Of a stretch of 64,000 bases of DNA, positions 17,941-26,985 are shown piece by piece. Each line of letters starts with the position of its first letter. Within the stretch, counting starts at the first letter, position 1. The notes under the pieces were generated by a model. The model was given only the letters and a program-made list of their open reading frames with translations. It was not told the DNA's origin and did no database searches. The position numbers and the translations under genes were made by a program. The DNA is from Marinobacter sp. ELB17 (GTDB lineage Bacteria > Pseudomonadota > Gammaproteobacteria > Pseudomonadales > Oleiphilaceae), in NCBI RefSeq assembly GCF_000169375.1, contig NZ_AAXY01000005.1, positions 62,001-126,000 of the forward strand, read 5' to 3'.

Positions 17941-18699
17941 TCATTGAGCTTGGGCCTGCTCCCGATATAACGCTCTACCCAAGGCCTGGAAGTAGTTTTC
18001 AAACGCTTCGTTGATCGCCTCTCTGTGCTGGCCCCTTGGGTACAGCCCAGTCTTTGCCTCATCCGAATAAACAGTGCCACTTACCAGAAAACGATTGCTG
18101 GGCCTGCTGTCTTCAACAAAAGCTTCAAAAGCCCGTGCGCAGAGCTCCTCCGGCCGAGCGTAATACAGCACCTTCAGTTTCTTGTCTGCTTGTTGCGAGC
18201 ACTTAAACTGATCACTGGGTTCAGTGCCGCTCTCGTTCAGTAAAATGGTGCGAAAGCAGTGTTCCAACCGGTTGTTTAATGGATGTTGTTTCTGTTTTTT
18301 GCTGTCAAGCCACGCGCCAGACGCAAAGCCATGCTTAACCGGGTCGTGGAAGGCCTTGTTGCCCATATAGTGATCGAAAGCATGAAACCACTCATGGGCC
18401 AGGCTACCCGCGCCGGCATTTTTGGCCAGCGCCAGTTGTCGTGTCGCCGGAATATAGTGTGCAGCCACACCAGGGCGCCCACCAATGCCGTACTGGAGGC
18501 TAAGCGTGCTCCGTAACGAAATCAGCAGCTCTGGACTCTTGAGGATTGTCATCAAATCGCACAGCGCCTGGTAGAAGCGGACTGCCGCAAAATCACGCTC
18601 TTCTGGCGTAACCCAGCGACCCACTTCAATACTGCGAAAATCAAACTGGCGTCTGATCGTGACGAACGATGTCGCGGTGGCGGTCATCATGATTTTCAC
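17941..18699 (-). CDS. CLCA_X family protein with HEWFH metalloprotease-like motif
   Basis: About 250 residues; starts are GTG at 18699 or ATG at 18690. Strong blocks are FVTIRRQFDFRSIEVGRWV, LALAKNAGAGSLAHEWFHAFDHYM and RPEELCARAFEAFVED. These match the CLCA_X family, whose HExxH zinc-binding motif (HEWFH) suggests a peptidase. Substrate and role are unknown. An IS1595-family element ends about 20 bp upstream, so the native promoter is cut off. The left half of a former LexA-like box lies between the element and the start codon. Confidence 0.8.
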   Translation of the reverse strand: MKIMMTATATSFVTIRRQFDFRSIEVGRWVTPEERDFAAVRFYQALCDLMTILKSPELLISLRSTLSLQYGIGGRPGVAAHYIPATRQLALAKNAGAGSLAHEWFHAFDHYMGNKAFHDPVKHGFASGAWLDSKKQKQHPLNNRLEHCFRTILLNESGTEPSDQFKCSQQADKKLKVLYYARPEELCARAFEAFVEDSRPSNRFLVSGTVYSDEAKTGLYPRGQHREAINEAFENYFQALGRALYREQAQAQ

Positions 18700-18703
18700 C
18701 GAT

Positions 18704-18719
18704 TACTGTTTATTTATAC
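18704..18719. promoter_or_regulatory. Left part of a LexA-like box split by an insertion
   Basis: TACTGTTTATTTATAC directly abuts the IS1595-family left end. With the right part at 19770-19784 it reconstructs TACTGTTTATTTATACAGTA, a symmetric SOS box (CTG-N10-CAG). In the present sequence the CAG half is replaced by CGG from the element. It is placed 5-20 bp upstream of the CLCA_X start. Confidence 0.7.
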
Positions 18720-19768
18720 GGGGTATCCCTTTAGCTCCACAGACTTCAATTTCCAGATTTTCCTCGCCGTGCCACCACCTTTTGGTAGGTGACCGGCTTT
18801 GTCACAACTGCTTGCTGGAGCAAGCGATAAAACAGTAAGCCTCTTGATTTGGATTTACGGCGATTAAACCGAAATACATATTCATCAAGATAATTATCCA
18901 ACTGTCCTGGCTGGACTGCGCCATGGTGTGTGCCCATCATCCAGCGTTGCAAGAGTGATGCCACACGGTGAACGCCTGGCATTGATTCATGGGCTGGAGT
19001 GGCTGAACCAAGATGAACCGTTTGTCGGTGCTCATATCCACTCTCCGTGAGCAGGCGGTAAGCAGGTGAGCCATCGCTATGGATGAGCGATCCTGGACGA
19101 ATGAAGGCTTTGATGAAGGGCATCAGGTTATCGTTGTCACCACGCTCAATCCGTTGAATCCGTATTCTTCCAAATCCCTTGGGTTGCAGTATCTCCACTG
19201 CTATGGCGACCAACACCTTGGTGGTGTTGCTTTTACGTCCCACCGCACTAATCGGGTTGGCTCGGTCGGTGAGTGCAAGATAGGTTTCATCGACCTCAAC
19301 CTCTCCATGGAGCAACTCTCTGTCTGTGCGTACCATTGCTCGGCGCAGCCTGTGCAGCATGGTCCACGCTGTCTCATAGCTGCCAAGGCCAAGTACACGC
19401 TGCAACCCCAATGCGCTGACGCCATGCTTTTGGTTGGTGATGTACCAAATGGCGGCAAACCAGACGCGAAGCTCTGTGCGCGTTTTATCAAAAATGGTAC
19501 CCGCTGTTACCGTTGCTTGATGTCTGCATGCTGGACAGATCAATCTGCCGCGACTGCGTCGATGAACTTGCGATATTACCCCACACTTCGGGCAAACCAG
19601 TCCGTCCGACCAGCGTAGCTGTTCCAAAAAATCCCGGCACGCTTGTTCAGAGTGGAACCAATCAAGGAATTGAACCCAGGTCGTTGGATAATCTTTTCCA
19701 CCTATCGGAGCAATTGTTGGCACATCCATTGAGAGATTTTGCCATTTGTGGAGCTAAAGGGATACCCC
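18720..19768 (-). mobile_element. IS1595-family insertion sequence
   Basis: 1049-bp element with perfect 22-bp terminal inverted repeats at 18720-18741 and 19747-19768 (both begin GGGGTATCCC reading inward). It contains one complete transposase and no passenger genes. An 11-bp direct repeat TTTATTTATAC flanks it, directly on the left and after one extra A on the right. The family usually duplicates 8 bp, so the repeat is partly a property of the target. The identical ends indicate a recent insertion. Confidence 0.92.
18746..19729 (-). CDS. IS1595-family transposase
   Basis: 327 residues. The N-terminal zinc ribbon has CPKCG and CPACR (residues ~46-73). It is followed by TAGTIFDKTRTELRVWF and the ISXO2-like catalytic domain with VEVDETYLA, the second acidic site in LIHSDGSPAY, and the late YLDEYVFRFNRRKS block. 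The length is complete for the family and no frameshift is seen. It is transcribed toward the CLCA_X gene, so read-through could still express that gene. Confidence 0.93.
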   Translation of the reverse strand: MDVPTIAPIGGKDYPTTWVQFLDWFHSEQACRDFLEQLRWSDGLVCPKCGVISQVHRRSRGRLICPACRHQATVTAGTIFDKTRTELRVWFAAIWYITNQKHGVSALGLQRVLGLGSYETAWTMLHRLRRAMVRTDRELLHGEVEVDETYLALTDRANPISAVGRKSNTTKVLVAIAVEILQPKGFGRIRIQRIERGDNDNLMPFIKAFIRPGSLIHSDGSPAYRLLTESGYEHRQTVHLGSATPAHESMPGVHRVASLLQRWMMGTHHGAVQPGQLDNYLDEYVFRFNRRKSKSRGLLFYRLLQQAVVTKPVTYQKVVARRGKSGN

Positions 19769-19769
19769 A

Positions 19770-19784
19770 TTTATTTATACAGTA
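19770..19784. promoter_or_regulatory. Right part of the split LexA-like box
   Basis: TTTATTTATACAGTA next to the right end of the IS1595-family element supplies the CAGTA half of the operator whose TACTG half is at 18704. Confidence 0.65.
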
Positions 19785-19808
19785 TTCTGAAGTGAAATTT
19801 CGAATGGG

Positions 19809-19922
19809 TCAAATCTGCAAACGAAAAACCGGTGAAGGTGGTGTTCGACCAAAGTCGCTTTCAATTACCAATTTGGTCTTGTGTACAAAACCACCCTGCC
19901 TGAATAGCAGCGGCTCGTTCAT
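19809..19922 (-). CDS. Possible 37-residue peptide or gene remnant
   Basis: An ATG at 19922 opens a short frame starting MNEPLLFRQGGFVHKTKL and ending at a TGA at 19809. It sits between the kinase gene and the disrupted LexA box, upstream of the CLCA_X gene on the same strand. Codon use is not unreasonable, but no family is recognised and no ribosome site stands out. The rest of 19785-19961 shows nothing supportable. Confidence 0.25.
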   Translation of the reverse strand: MNEPLLFRQGGFVHKTKLVIESDFGRTPPSPVFRLQI

Positions 19923-19961
19923 CGCATGAAGCCCGTGGCGCAAATCAGCACGGGCACTGCG

Positions 19962-21710
19962 TTATTGCACAGACAACAGACTCGTCAGCAATGCCCGCAA
20001 ACGGTTGGGTTTTACCGGCTTGTTTAAAATCGATAACCCCTGCGCCCGCATCAGCGTGCGCAGTTCATCGCCCCGATCTGCGGTAATCAGGGCCGCTGGC
20101 ACAGGCGTGCCCAATAGCTTCCGTATCGCTGAAATGGCCTGCCAGCCTGTTTTTTCATCATCCAGGTGGTAATCGGCGAGCAGTGCTGCGGGTACGTTGT
20201 TTGTCTGCCGCAGGTACTCCAAAGCCTGATGTTCGTCAGGACTGGCTATTACCAAACAGCCCCAGCACTCCAGCAACAGCTTCATACTCGCAAGTATGGC
20301 CGGCTCATTATCAATCACCATTACCAAAATGCCTGCGAAGCCGTGAACAAAGCTGGGCACAATTTCAGTGGCCGGCAACGCGGCTCGACGGGCTGATTGC
20401 ATGTCCACCGGCAGCACCAGCGCGAACCGCGAACCTCTGCCCGGCCGCGAAACCACTTCTATCCGGTAGCCCAACACCGACACCATTCGCTCAACAATCG
20501 CCAGCCCCAGCCCGGCACCTTGGCGACCGCCGGTTCCTTGCGGCAACAATTGATGAAATTCGGTAAAAATATCCTTCAGCTTACTTTCGTCAATACCCAC
20601 ACCGGTATCCCACACTTCAATACGCAGGCTGTCGCGGCGGGCTCTCAGTGCCAGCAGAACACGGCCGCTGAGGGTGTAGCGAAAGGCGTTGCTCAGTAAA
20701 TTACGAAGAATGCGGGTAAGCATACGCTGATCGGTTTTTATCAGCGCCGGAATAGTACGAACGTGGAACCGCACGCCGGCGTTGGTCGCCACCGCTTCAA
20801 ATTCTTCACCCAGGCTTTCGGCCAGAGCGGCAACGTCGGTCAGTAGCAAATCCGGCGCCATGGCCTGCTGGTCCAGTTTTGAGATATCCAGCAAATCCGC
20901 CAGCAAGTCTTCGGCACCTTCAAGCGCGCGATGCACCTGGTGCACCATCCTCGCCTCTTCCGCCGGCAGCGCGCTTTCCTGCAGCGCCGATATGGTCAGG
21001 CGCGCAGCATTCAGAGGCTGCAGCAAATCGTGGCTGGCCGCTGCCAGATATTTGTCTTTGCTGCGATTCGCATCGCGCGCGGCTTGTGCTGTAATTACCA
21101 GTTCGCGCTCGACTTTTCCCCGTTCGGCAATCTGAAAATGCAGCCCAACGTTGGCGTTCTGCAGCGCCTGGGTGCGCTCTTCTACCCGGCGCTCCAAGTC
21201 TGCGTTAACCTGCACCATCTTCTGCTGCGCCTGCACCCGCTCGGTTATATCCGCCACAAACGCCTCAACCACCTCTGGCCCCAGATCTGGCCGCCTGAGC
21301 AGGGTGATGGCGACATTAACGGGCGTCGCATCTGCACGACGCAGGCGAATTTCGCGGGCGCTCAGACTGCCCCTATCGAGCAATTCCTGACGCAATGCAT
21401 CGAACTCATTGGCGCTGCAAAAAAGCTGTTCCCGCAAGCGGATAACCCGGGCTTGCAGGTCTTCAGCACTGACGTAACCGCAGATTTTGGCCATGGCCGG
21501 GTTGCAGGCCAGAAAACCACCGCGTAAATCACCCTGAAAAATACCGTGGAGTGCTTTTTCAAATAGCCACTTATAGCGATTACGCTCTCGCTCTAACTCC
21601 TCCAGGCGGTCTTGCAGCGCGAGGTAGTAGTTCTTGCGCACGGACTGGCGACCCAGCCCCAACAAATCACCCACCTCATAGCCACGATCGTCATCAAAGG
21701 GCTTCTTCAT
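19962..21710 (-). CDS. ercS: PAS hybrid histidine kinase, ErcS-like
   Basis: About 582 residues from the ATG at 21710 (MKKPFDDD); an in-frame ATG at 21725 is possible. Domains in order: a PAS domain (FEKALHGIFQGDLRGGFLACNPAMAKICGY), a coiled coil, HisKA with the H-box ASHDLLQPLNAARL, HATPase_c (GQGAGLGLAIVERM pattern), and a receiver with acceptor Asp in LLADYHLDDEKTG. There are no membrane helices. It overlaps the end of the Fe-alcohol dehydrogenase gene, the ercA-ercS order of P. aeruginosa, where these genes act in ethanol-oxidation control. The symbol rests on that synteny and architecture. Confidence 0.8.
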   Translation of the reverse strand: MKKPFDDDRGYEVGDLLGLGRQSVRKNYYLALQDRLEELERERNRYKWLFEKALHGIFQGDLRGGFLACNPAMAKICGYVSAEDLQARVIRLREQLFCSANEFDALRQELLDRGSLSAREIRLRRADATPVNVAITLLRRPDLGPEVVEAFVADITERVQAQQKMVQVNADLERRVEERTQALQNANVGLHFQIAERGKVERELVITAQAARDANRSKDKYLAAASHDLLQPLNAARLTISALQESALPAEEARMVHQVHRALEGAEDLLADLLDISKLDQQAMAPDLLLTDVAALAESLGEEFEAVATNAGVRFHVRTIPALIKTDQRMLTRILRNLLSNAFRYTLSGRVLLALRARRDSLRIEVWDTGVGIDESKLKDIFTEFHQLLPQGTGGRQGAGLGLAIVERMVSVLGYRIEVVSRPGRGSRFALVLPVDMQSARRAALPATEIVPSFVHGFAGILVMVIDNEPAILASMKLLLECWGCLVIASPDEHQALEYLRQTNNVPAALLADYHLDDEKTGWQAISAIRKLLGTPVPAALITADRGDELRTLMRAQGLSILNKPVKPNRLRALLTSLLSVQ

Positions 21711-22863
21711 ACACAACCTGAACATCTCTGAGCGACGACTTGCGAGGATTGGTCAAAATACACGGGTCCTGTAATGCAAATCCAGAGAGAGACGGAATAT
21801 CAGACACCCTGACCCCCAACTCTGACAACTTGGCCTCTAGCCCCACGGCGCGCTTGAGCTGAATAATGCGACTCATCAAGCGTTTCTGAATTTCGGCCTG
21901 GCTCATGCCACGAGTGTCGATATTCATGGCTTCTGCAACACGACGAAAGCGCTCTTCCGCTGAGTGGAAATTGTAAGCCACCACGTGTTCTAACAGGACG
22001 GCGTTGCATAATCCATGGGGCAAATCCAGAAAACCACCCAAGCTGTGGGACATCGCGTGAACCGCACCCAAGATGGCATTGGAAAACGCCAGACCGGCCT
22101 GCATGGACGCCAACATGATCTGCTCGCGCAAATACGCATCGGCGGTATTAGCCACCAAGGGCTCCAAATTGCGGTTAATCAGCCGGATCGCTTCCAGCGC
22201 GTTAGAATCGGTCAACGGCCCGCTGCCTGTAGACACATAGGCCTCTATGGCATGCACCAAGGCGTCAACGCCGGTGCAGGCAGTAAGATAGCTGCTCATG
22301 GTTTCGGTCACTTCGGGATCGATCAGCGAAACATCTGGCACAATCGCTTTGCTGATAATGGAAAATTTGAAGCGACGGGCAGGGTCAGAAATGATGGCAA
22401 ACTGTGACACATCAGCCGAGGTTCCGGCCGTGGTCGGAATCAGTATCATCGGCGGCGGCGGGTTTACGATGGTGTCCACCCCTTCAAAATCCAAAATATT
22501 GCGGCCATCGCTGACCACAATACCGATGCCCTTGGCGCAGTCCATGGGGCTGCCGCCGCCAATGGCCACAATCACATCGCACTCGGAGGATTTGTAGAGC
22601 TCGGCGCCGGCCATAACCTCATCGACACGGGGATTCGCCGAAACACCCGTGTAAACCGTGGTACGTATGCCGGCATCGGTCAGCAAGGTAGCGATTTCGC
22701 CCACCCAGCCGGCGGCCGCGACGCCTGGGTCAGACACCAGAAACACATGTTTTGCGCCGAAATTACTGGCAAAGTTAGCGACAGACTTCCTTGATCCGGC
22801 TCCGAATACGATCTCTGGCGAGACAAATTTTCTTAAAGCGGATATGTCGTGACCCATGAACAA
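21694..22863 (-). CDS. ercA: Iron-containing alcohol dehydrogenase, ErcA-like
   Basis: 389 residues of the Fe-ADH (type III) family. The NAD-binding GGGSPMD motif is in VIVAIGGGSPMDCAKG. The metal ligands appear in GVDALVHAIEAY (Asp and His) and AVHAMSHSLGGFLDLPHGLCN (two His). In the P. aeruginosa exa locus the homologue ErcA is tied to regulation of ethanol oxidation rather than being the main dehydrogenase. A second start at 22857 (MGHDISALRK) is equally good. It is upstream of and overlapping with ercS, and downstream of the PqqH-like gene by 43 bp. Confidence 0.88.
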   Translation of the reverse strand: MFMGHDISALRKFVSPEIVFGAGSRKSVANFASNFGAKHVFLVSDPGVAAAGWVGEIATLLTDAGIRTTVYTGVSANPRVDEVMAGAELYKSSECDVIVAIGGGSPMDCAKGIGIVVSDGRNILDFEGVDTIVNPPPPMILIPTTAGTSADVSQFAIISDPARRFKFSIISKAIVPDVSLIDPEVTETMSSYLTACTGVDALVHAIEAYVSTGSGPLTDSNALEAIRLINRNLEPLVANTADAYLREQIMLASMQAGLAFSNAILGAVHAMSHSLGGFLDLPHGLCNAVLLEHVVAYNFHSAEERFRRVAEAMNIDTRGMSQAEIQKRLMSRIIQLKRAVGLEAKLSELGVRVSDIPSLSGFALQDPCILTNPRKSSLRDVQVVYEEAL

Positions 22864-22906
22864 GCACTCGACGTTAAGTTTATTTTTGTACGTAATAGCC
22901 GAGAGT

Positions 22907-24715
22907 TTAACTCAAGCTTTCTATGCATTCATCGGTGTTTCGACCATGCCGTTGATAAAAGCTGCAGAGTGCCTCTAGCATGGCCGCCTGATTCGCCTGT
23001 TGTAAAAACCCGTGGCCTTCGTCCTGGAACCAGTGAAGCTCTGGTTTCTGCCCGGCTTGCTCCATGGCCGCGACCATCATGCGGGTCTGTTCGGGGACGA
23101 CCACTTTGTCTTGCCCGCCCTGAAAAAAAATCACCGGCGCCGCCATTGTCGCCGCGCGTAACCGGGGCGTGCGGTCCTGCCAGCGTTGCGGATGCCGTTC
23201 GGGACATCCCAACAACCAGTCCAGATAACCGGATTCAAAGCGATGGGTCATACGCCGCAGTTGTATAGGATCGGTCACGCCGAACTGGCTGGCGCCGGCG
23301 CGGTAGCGCTGACTCAGGCTTAAAGCCATCAACGCGGTATAACCGCCAGAACTACGGCCCTGAATAAACACCTGGTTGCCATCGGCGTAGCCTGCGGCAA
23401 CCAGGGCATCTGCAGCCCGCGCCATGTCTTCCACATCAATTTCGCCCCAGCGCTCCGCCAGTGAAAGCCGGAACGCCCTGCCGTAACCGCTGCTGCCACG
23501 ATAGTTCACCTCCGCTACGGCAAAGCCTCGCTGGCACCAGAACTGAATCAGAGGGTTGAAGACCGGATAGGCCGCGGAGGTTGGCCCACCGTGGGCCACC
23601 AAAATCAGTGCCGGTAGCTCGTTACAGGGTGTCAGAGGCGAATATAAAAAGCCTTGGGGCGCGGTCGTTTCCTGTGCAAGGGCCGGAACTCGAAACGATA
23701 CTGGCTGCGCCAGGCCGTGCCCGGGCAACGCTGGTTCGCCACCGGCCACGGCACTCGCCTCAGCACTTTGCGGGTCGATTCTAAGCACCGCATCCAGGCG
23801 GTCCGGGGAACGAGCAATGGCATAAAGAAAATCGCCACAGGTGCACAAGCTGCGAAAATCGCTGAACGCCGGCGCAATCCGTGCAGGGTTTGGATGGCTA
23901 ACGCCCGATAACCACAGCTCGCCACGGCCTAGGTTATAATGAGCGCGAGCCCAACCCCCGCCCGGTAGCGGGCAGTGGTGAGCTTCACCCAGTTGCCAGG
24001 GTGCATTGGCGTGGTCACATTCGGGCACCGCGGCTTTTGTCCAGAGGCTCGCGGGGTTCCGGGTGTCGAGTTGCCAGGGTTGCCACCAGCCCTCATGGTC
24101 GGACATCACCCAAAGGTCCTGCCCCGCAAACACCGGCTGCTGAATAGACGCTGGCTGGGGAGCGGTATGCACTCGAGGATTCTCCAGTGTGCCATCAACC
24201 GTTATGTTCGCCGTCCACACACGGGTTTGCAGCCAGGGCATATCGGGCAGTTGCCAGCTCACCCAGGCAATGTGTCGGCCGTCTGCCGACAACGCGGGCG
24301 CACTGTAAAAATCTTCGCCCTGGTGCAACACCGTCAGCGTGCCATCGCGAGCCACCGCCACCAGTTGTTGGCGGCCATTCGCCACGCCCTGCCCGGTTTC
24401 GCGTACCGCCAGCACCCGTTGCCGCAATGGGTCAGCCCGCAATCCGCCATAGGCGGCGGTATCAGTCGTCAGCGCCCGGCTTTGCTCTACACCCAAGGGA
24501 ATAAAGTGAATGCGTTGATCATCGCTAACGGCAAACACGCCATCCGGTGCGGCAGCCAGGGCACCACCCCCGTAGCCATTCACCCGACTGCGAAGGTTGC
24601 GCAGATTCGTACCCAACGCCAACACTAGCCCTTGGTCATTCAGGTGCCATATTCGGCTGGCGCCGGTTTCGGGTTCGTTTTGTAGCCAAAATACGCCAGC
24701 GCCTGACGCCACCAA
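22907..24715 (-). CDS. pqqH: PqqH-like S9 family (prolyl-oligopeptidase) peptidase
   Basis: 602 residues from a GTG at 24715. The N-terminal half looks like a beta-propeller (repeated HxAWVSWQLPDMPW, FAGQDLWVMSD blocks). The C-terminal alpha/beta hydrolase has nucleophile Ser in QGRSSGGYTAL, Asp in GGQDKVV and His in DEGHGF. The position directly after pqqE matches PA1990/pqqH of P. aeruginosa, where it may help process PqqA or PQQ intermediates. The protein-like frame continues upstream (GYTQRSGLVASG), even into pqqE, but has no ATG, so the true start is unresolved. Confidence 0.78.
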   Translation of the reverse strand: MVASGAGVFWLQNEPETGASRIWHLNDQGLVLALGTNLRNLRSRVNGYGGGALAAAPDGVFAVSDDQRIHFIPLGVEQSRALTTDTAAYGGLRADPLRQRVLAVRETGQGVANGRQQLVAVARDGTLTVLHQGEDFYSAPALSADGRHIAWVSWQLPDMPWLQTRVWTANITVDGTLENPRVHTAPQPASIQQPVFAGQDLWVMSDHEGWWQPWQLDTRNPASLWTKAAVPECDHANAPWQLGEAHHCPLPGGGWARAHYNLGRGELWLSGVSHPNPARIAPAFSDFRSLCTCGDFLYAIARSPDRLDAVLRIDPQSAEASAVAGGEPALPGHGLAQPVSFRVPALAQETTAPQGFLYSPLTPCNELPALILVAHGGPTSAAYPVFNPLIQFWCQRGFAVAEVNYRGSSGYGRAFRLSLAERWGEIDVEDMARAADALVAAGYADGNQVFIQGRSSGGYTALMALSLSQRYRAGASQFGVTDPIQLRRMTHRFESGYLDWLLGCPERHPQRWQDRTPRLRAATMAAPVIFFQGGQDKVVVPEQTRMMVAAMEQAGQKPELHWFQDEGHGFLQQANQAAMLEALCSFYQRHGRNTDECIESLS

Positions 24716-24782
24716 ACCGCTGCGCTGGGTATAGCCAGCACAAGCCTCGGTGGCGCTCAGTAAGCCTTTGACTGACGGCTGA

Positions 24783-25940
24783 CTAACTGCGGAAGAACAT
24801 GCGGGAGTTGCCTGCGTTGCGATAGGTCAGTTCCTCAATGCCTGCGGTGGCATGGTCGGCGGCCTGGCGTGCCGCAAGGATACGGTCGTGGTAGGCCGAT
24901 TTGCTGCACACCGGGTCGGCATTATCGGCGTTACCGGTTAGCAAGAATGCTTGGCAGCGGCAGCCACCAAAATCTTTTTCTTTTTCATCACAGGACTGAC
25001 ACGGTTCCGGCATCCAGCCGTCACCGCGATAATGATTGAAGCCCGGGCTGTCATACCAGATGTGTTTCAAGTCGTTGTCGCGCACATTGGGAAAATCGAT
25101 GGGCAACAAACGCGCGCTGTGGCAGGGCAGCGCCGCACCGTCCGGTGCCACTGTCAAAAACAGACTGCCCCAACCGTTCATACAGGCTTTCGGGCGCTCC
25201 TCGTAATAGTCGGGGGTGACAAAAATCAGCTTCATGGCCGAACCGTCGTCCAGCAGGCGAGCACGATATTGATTCACTTCACGCTCGGCCTTCTCCAGCT
25301 GTGCCCGTGACGGCATGAGCCCTTCGCGATTTTTGAATGCCCAGCCATAATACTGGCAGGTAGCCAGCTCTACGAAATCCGCCCCCAGACGCTTACACAG
25401 CGCCATAATGTCGTTCATCTGATGAATGTTGTGGCGGTGAATTACAAAATTCAGAACCATGGGATAGCCGGCTTCTTTCACCGCCCGCGCCATTGCCAGT
25501 TTTTGTTCAAACGCCTTGCGAGAACCGGCCAAAGCGTTGTTCAGCTCTGGGTCTGAGGCCTGAAAACTGACCTGAATATGGTCCAGCCCGGCGCTGGCGA
25601 ACGCCTCAACTTTGGCGTTAGTCAGGCCCAGACCGGACGTAATCAGATTGCTGTAGTAGCCCAGGTGCCGAGCTTCAGCAATCAGCTCTTGAAGATCTTG
25701 ACGCACCAGCGGCTCACCGCCGGAAAACCCTAGCTGGGCCGCGCCCATCTCCCGCCCCTGGCGTAGCACTTTCACCCAGTCTTCCGTGCTGAGTTCACGC
25801 TCGGTCTGTGCGAAATCCAATGGGTTTGAACAGTACGGGCACTGCAACGGGCAGCGGTAGGTCAGCTCCGCCAGCAACCATAACGGTGGCCCAATGGTGG
25901 CCGTTTTCTGGCCGTTCAGCGTCGATGAAGGCATATTCAT
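24783..25940 (-). CDS. pqqE: PQQ biosynthesis radical SAM enzyme PqqE
   Basis: 385 residues. The radical-SAM cluster motif is C30-x3-C34-x2-C37 ([13 protein letters not shown]), followed by [13 protein letters not shown]. The C-terminal SPASM region has [17 protein letters not shown] and a late PVCSKS that bind auxiliary clusters. PqqE joins the Glu and Tyr side chains of the PqqA peptide while it is held by PqqD, the first carbon-carbon bond in PQQ synthesis. The start overlaps the pqqD stop by four bases (ATGA). Confidence 0.96.
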   Translation of the reverse strand: MNMPSSTLNGQKTATIGPPLWLLAELTYRCPLQCPYCSNPLDFAQTERELSTEDWVKVLRQGREMGAAQLGFSGGEPLVRQDLQELIAEARHLGYYSNLITSGLGLTNAKVEAFASAGLDHIQVSFQASDPELNNALAGSRKAFEQKLAMARAVKEAGYPMVLNFVIHRHNIHQMNDIMALCKRLGADFVELATCQYYGWAFKNREGLMPSRAQLEKAEREVNQYRARLLDDGSAMKLIFVTPDYYEERPKACMNGWGSLFLTVAPDGAALPCHSARLLPIDFPNVRDNDLKHIWYDSPGFNHYRGDGWMPEPCQSCDEKEKDFGGCRCQAFLLTGNADNADPVCSKSAYHDRILAARQAADHATAGIEELTYRNAGNSRMFFRS

Positions 25941-26233
25941 GAAAGTTCAATCCAATGTTGCTCGCAAGCGTGTTGCAGAAACTCGTTAACATCGCCCGCC
26001 AGCGACCCGGCCTCGGGAAAGGCCTGTTCCAGCGCACTAACAATGTCCTGCACGGAGCGCTGGCCGTCCACTTCGCGCAGAATAGCGCCGGCGCTTTCGT
26101 TAAGTTTCACCATGCCCTCGGGGTAGAGCAACACATAGCCGTTCTGTACCGGCTCCCACTGAAACCGGAAGCCAAGGCGGAAACAGGGTATGCTTCCCGC
26201 TGTTTTCCCAACTGCTGCCGAGTCTGCCATCAT
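25937..26233 (-). CDS. pqqD: PqqA-binding chaperone PqqD
   Basis: 98 residues from the ATG at 26233, which overlaps the pqqC stop as ATGA; a longer open frame runs into pqqC but is non-homologous. Typical features are [34 protein letters not shown] and [14 protein letters not shown]. PqqD is the RiPP recognition element that presents PqqA to PqqE. It is coupled on both sides to its partners. Confidence 0.93.
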   Translation of the reverse strand: MMADSAAVGKTAGSIPCFRLGFRFQWEPVQNGYVLLYPEGMVKLNESAGAILREVDGQRSVQDIVSALEQAFPEAGSLAGDVNEFLQHACEQHWIELS

Positions 26234-26985
26234 AGCCCCCTGTGCCAGACTTGCTGATCGGTAACCGTATGGAACGGCGGCGTTTTGTGGCTGTAGGCCA
26301 TGGTCAGGGCGTCCAGCAGGCTCCACAGAATATCCAGTTTGAACTGTAAAATTTCGAGGGCGCGGGCCTGCTCGGTAGCTCTGGTGAAATACTCCAGCGT
26401 AATCGCCAGGCCATGTTCCACATCGCGGCGGGCTTCTGATAGGCGCTTACGGAAGTAGCTATAGCCGGCCTCGTCAATCCACGGATAATGTTCTGGCCAG
26501 CTGTCCAGACGAGACTGGTGGATTTCTGGCGCAAACAGCTCGGTCAGCGAGGAACAAGCCGCTTCTTGCCAAGTCGCGCGGCGCGCAAAGTTCAAGTAGG
26601 CGTCCACCGCAAAACGCACGCCGGGCAGCACGTGGCGCTGGTCGATCACCTCTTCCCGAGTCAGCCCCACGGCTTCCGCCAGGCACAACCAGGCTTCAAT
26701 GCCGCCCGCATCACCGTCGTGACCATCGTGGTCAAGAATGCGCTGCAACCATTGCTTGCGCACGCTGGCGTCGGGGCAATTGGCCATAATGGCCGCATCT
26801 TTACGCGGGATCATTACCTGATAATAATAGCGGTTGGCCACCCAGCCCCGGATTTGCTCAGGGCTGCACTGGCCACCATACATGGCCTGATGATACGGGT
26901 GATGAATATGATAGAGCCGGCCCTTATTGCGTAACGCCTGTTCAAAATCCGCGCGATTCAGGGTGGTGTTCACAATGGCGTTCAT
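26230..26985 (-). CDS. pqqC: PQQ synthase PqqC
   Basis: 251 residues. Hallmarks are [21 protein letters not shown] with active-site histidines, [38 protein letters not shown] and the [12 protein letters not shown] block. PqqC is the cofactorless oxidase that performs the final ring closure and eight-electron oxidation to PQQ. The ATG at 26985 overlaps the pqqB stop by four bases. The full family length is present. Confidence 0.96.
   Translation of the reverse strand: MNAIVNTTLNRADFEQALRNKGRLYHIHHPYHQAMYGGQCSPEQIRGWVANRYYYQVMIPRKDAAIMANCPDASVRKQWLQRILDHDGHDGDAGGIEAWLCLAEAVGLTREEVIDQRHVLPGVRFAVDAYLNFARRATWQEAACSSLTELFAPEIHQSRLDSWPEHYPWIDEAGYSYFRKRLSEARRDVEHGLAITLEYFTRATEQARALEILQFKLDILWSLLDALTMAYSHKTPPFHTVTDQQVWHRGL

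Noticed and set aside
17925..17941. AGAGCGG-TTA-CCGCTCT hairpin between convergent genes
   Set aside because: Short stem with no T-run on either strand, so it was not called a terminator.
19079..19618. Plus-strand frame inside the IS1595-family element, as a passenger gene
   Set aside because: Antisense to the transposase catalytic domain and lacking any protein features.
23975..24628. Open frame of 217 codons on the plus strand
   Set aside because: Antisense to the PqqH-like peptidase; composition is that of a shadow frame.
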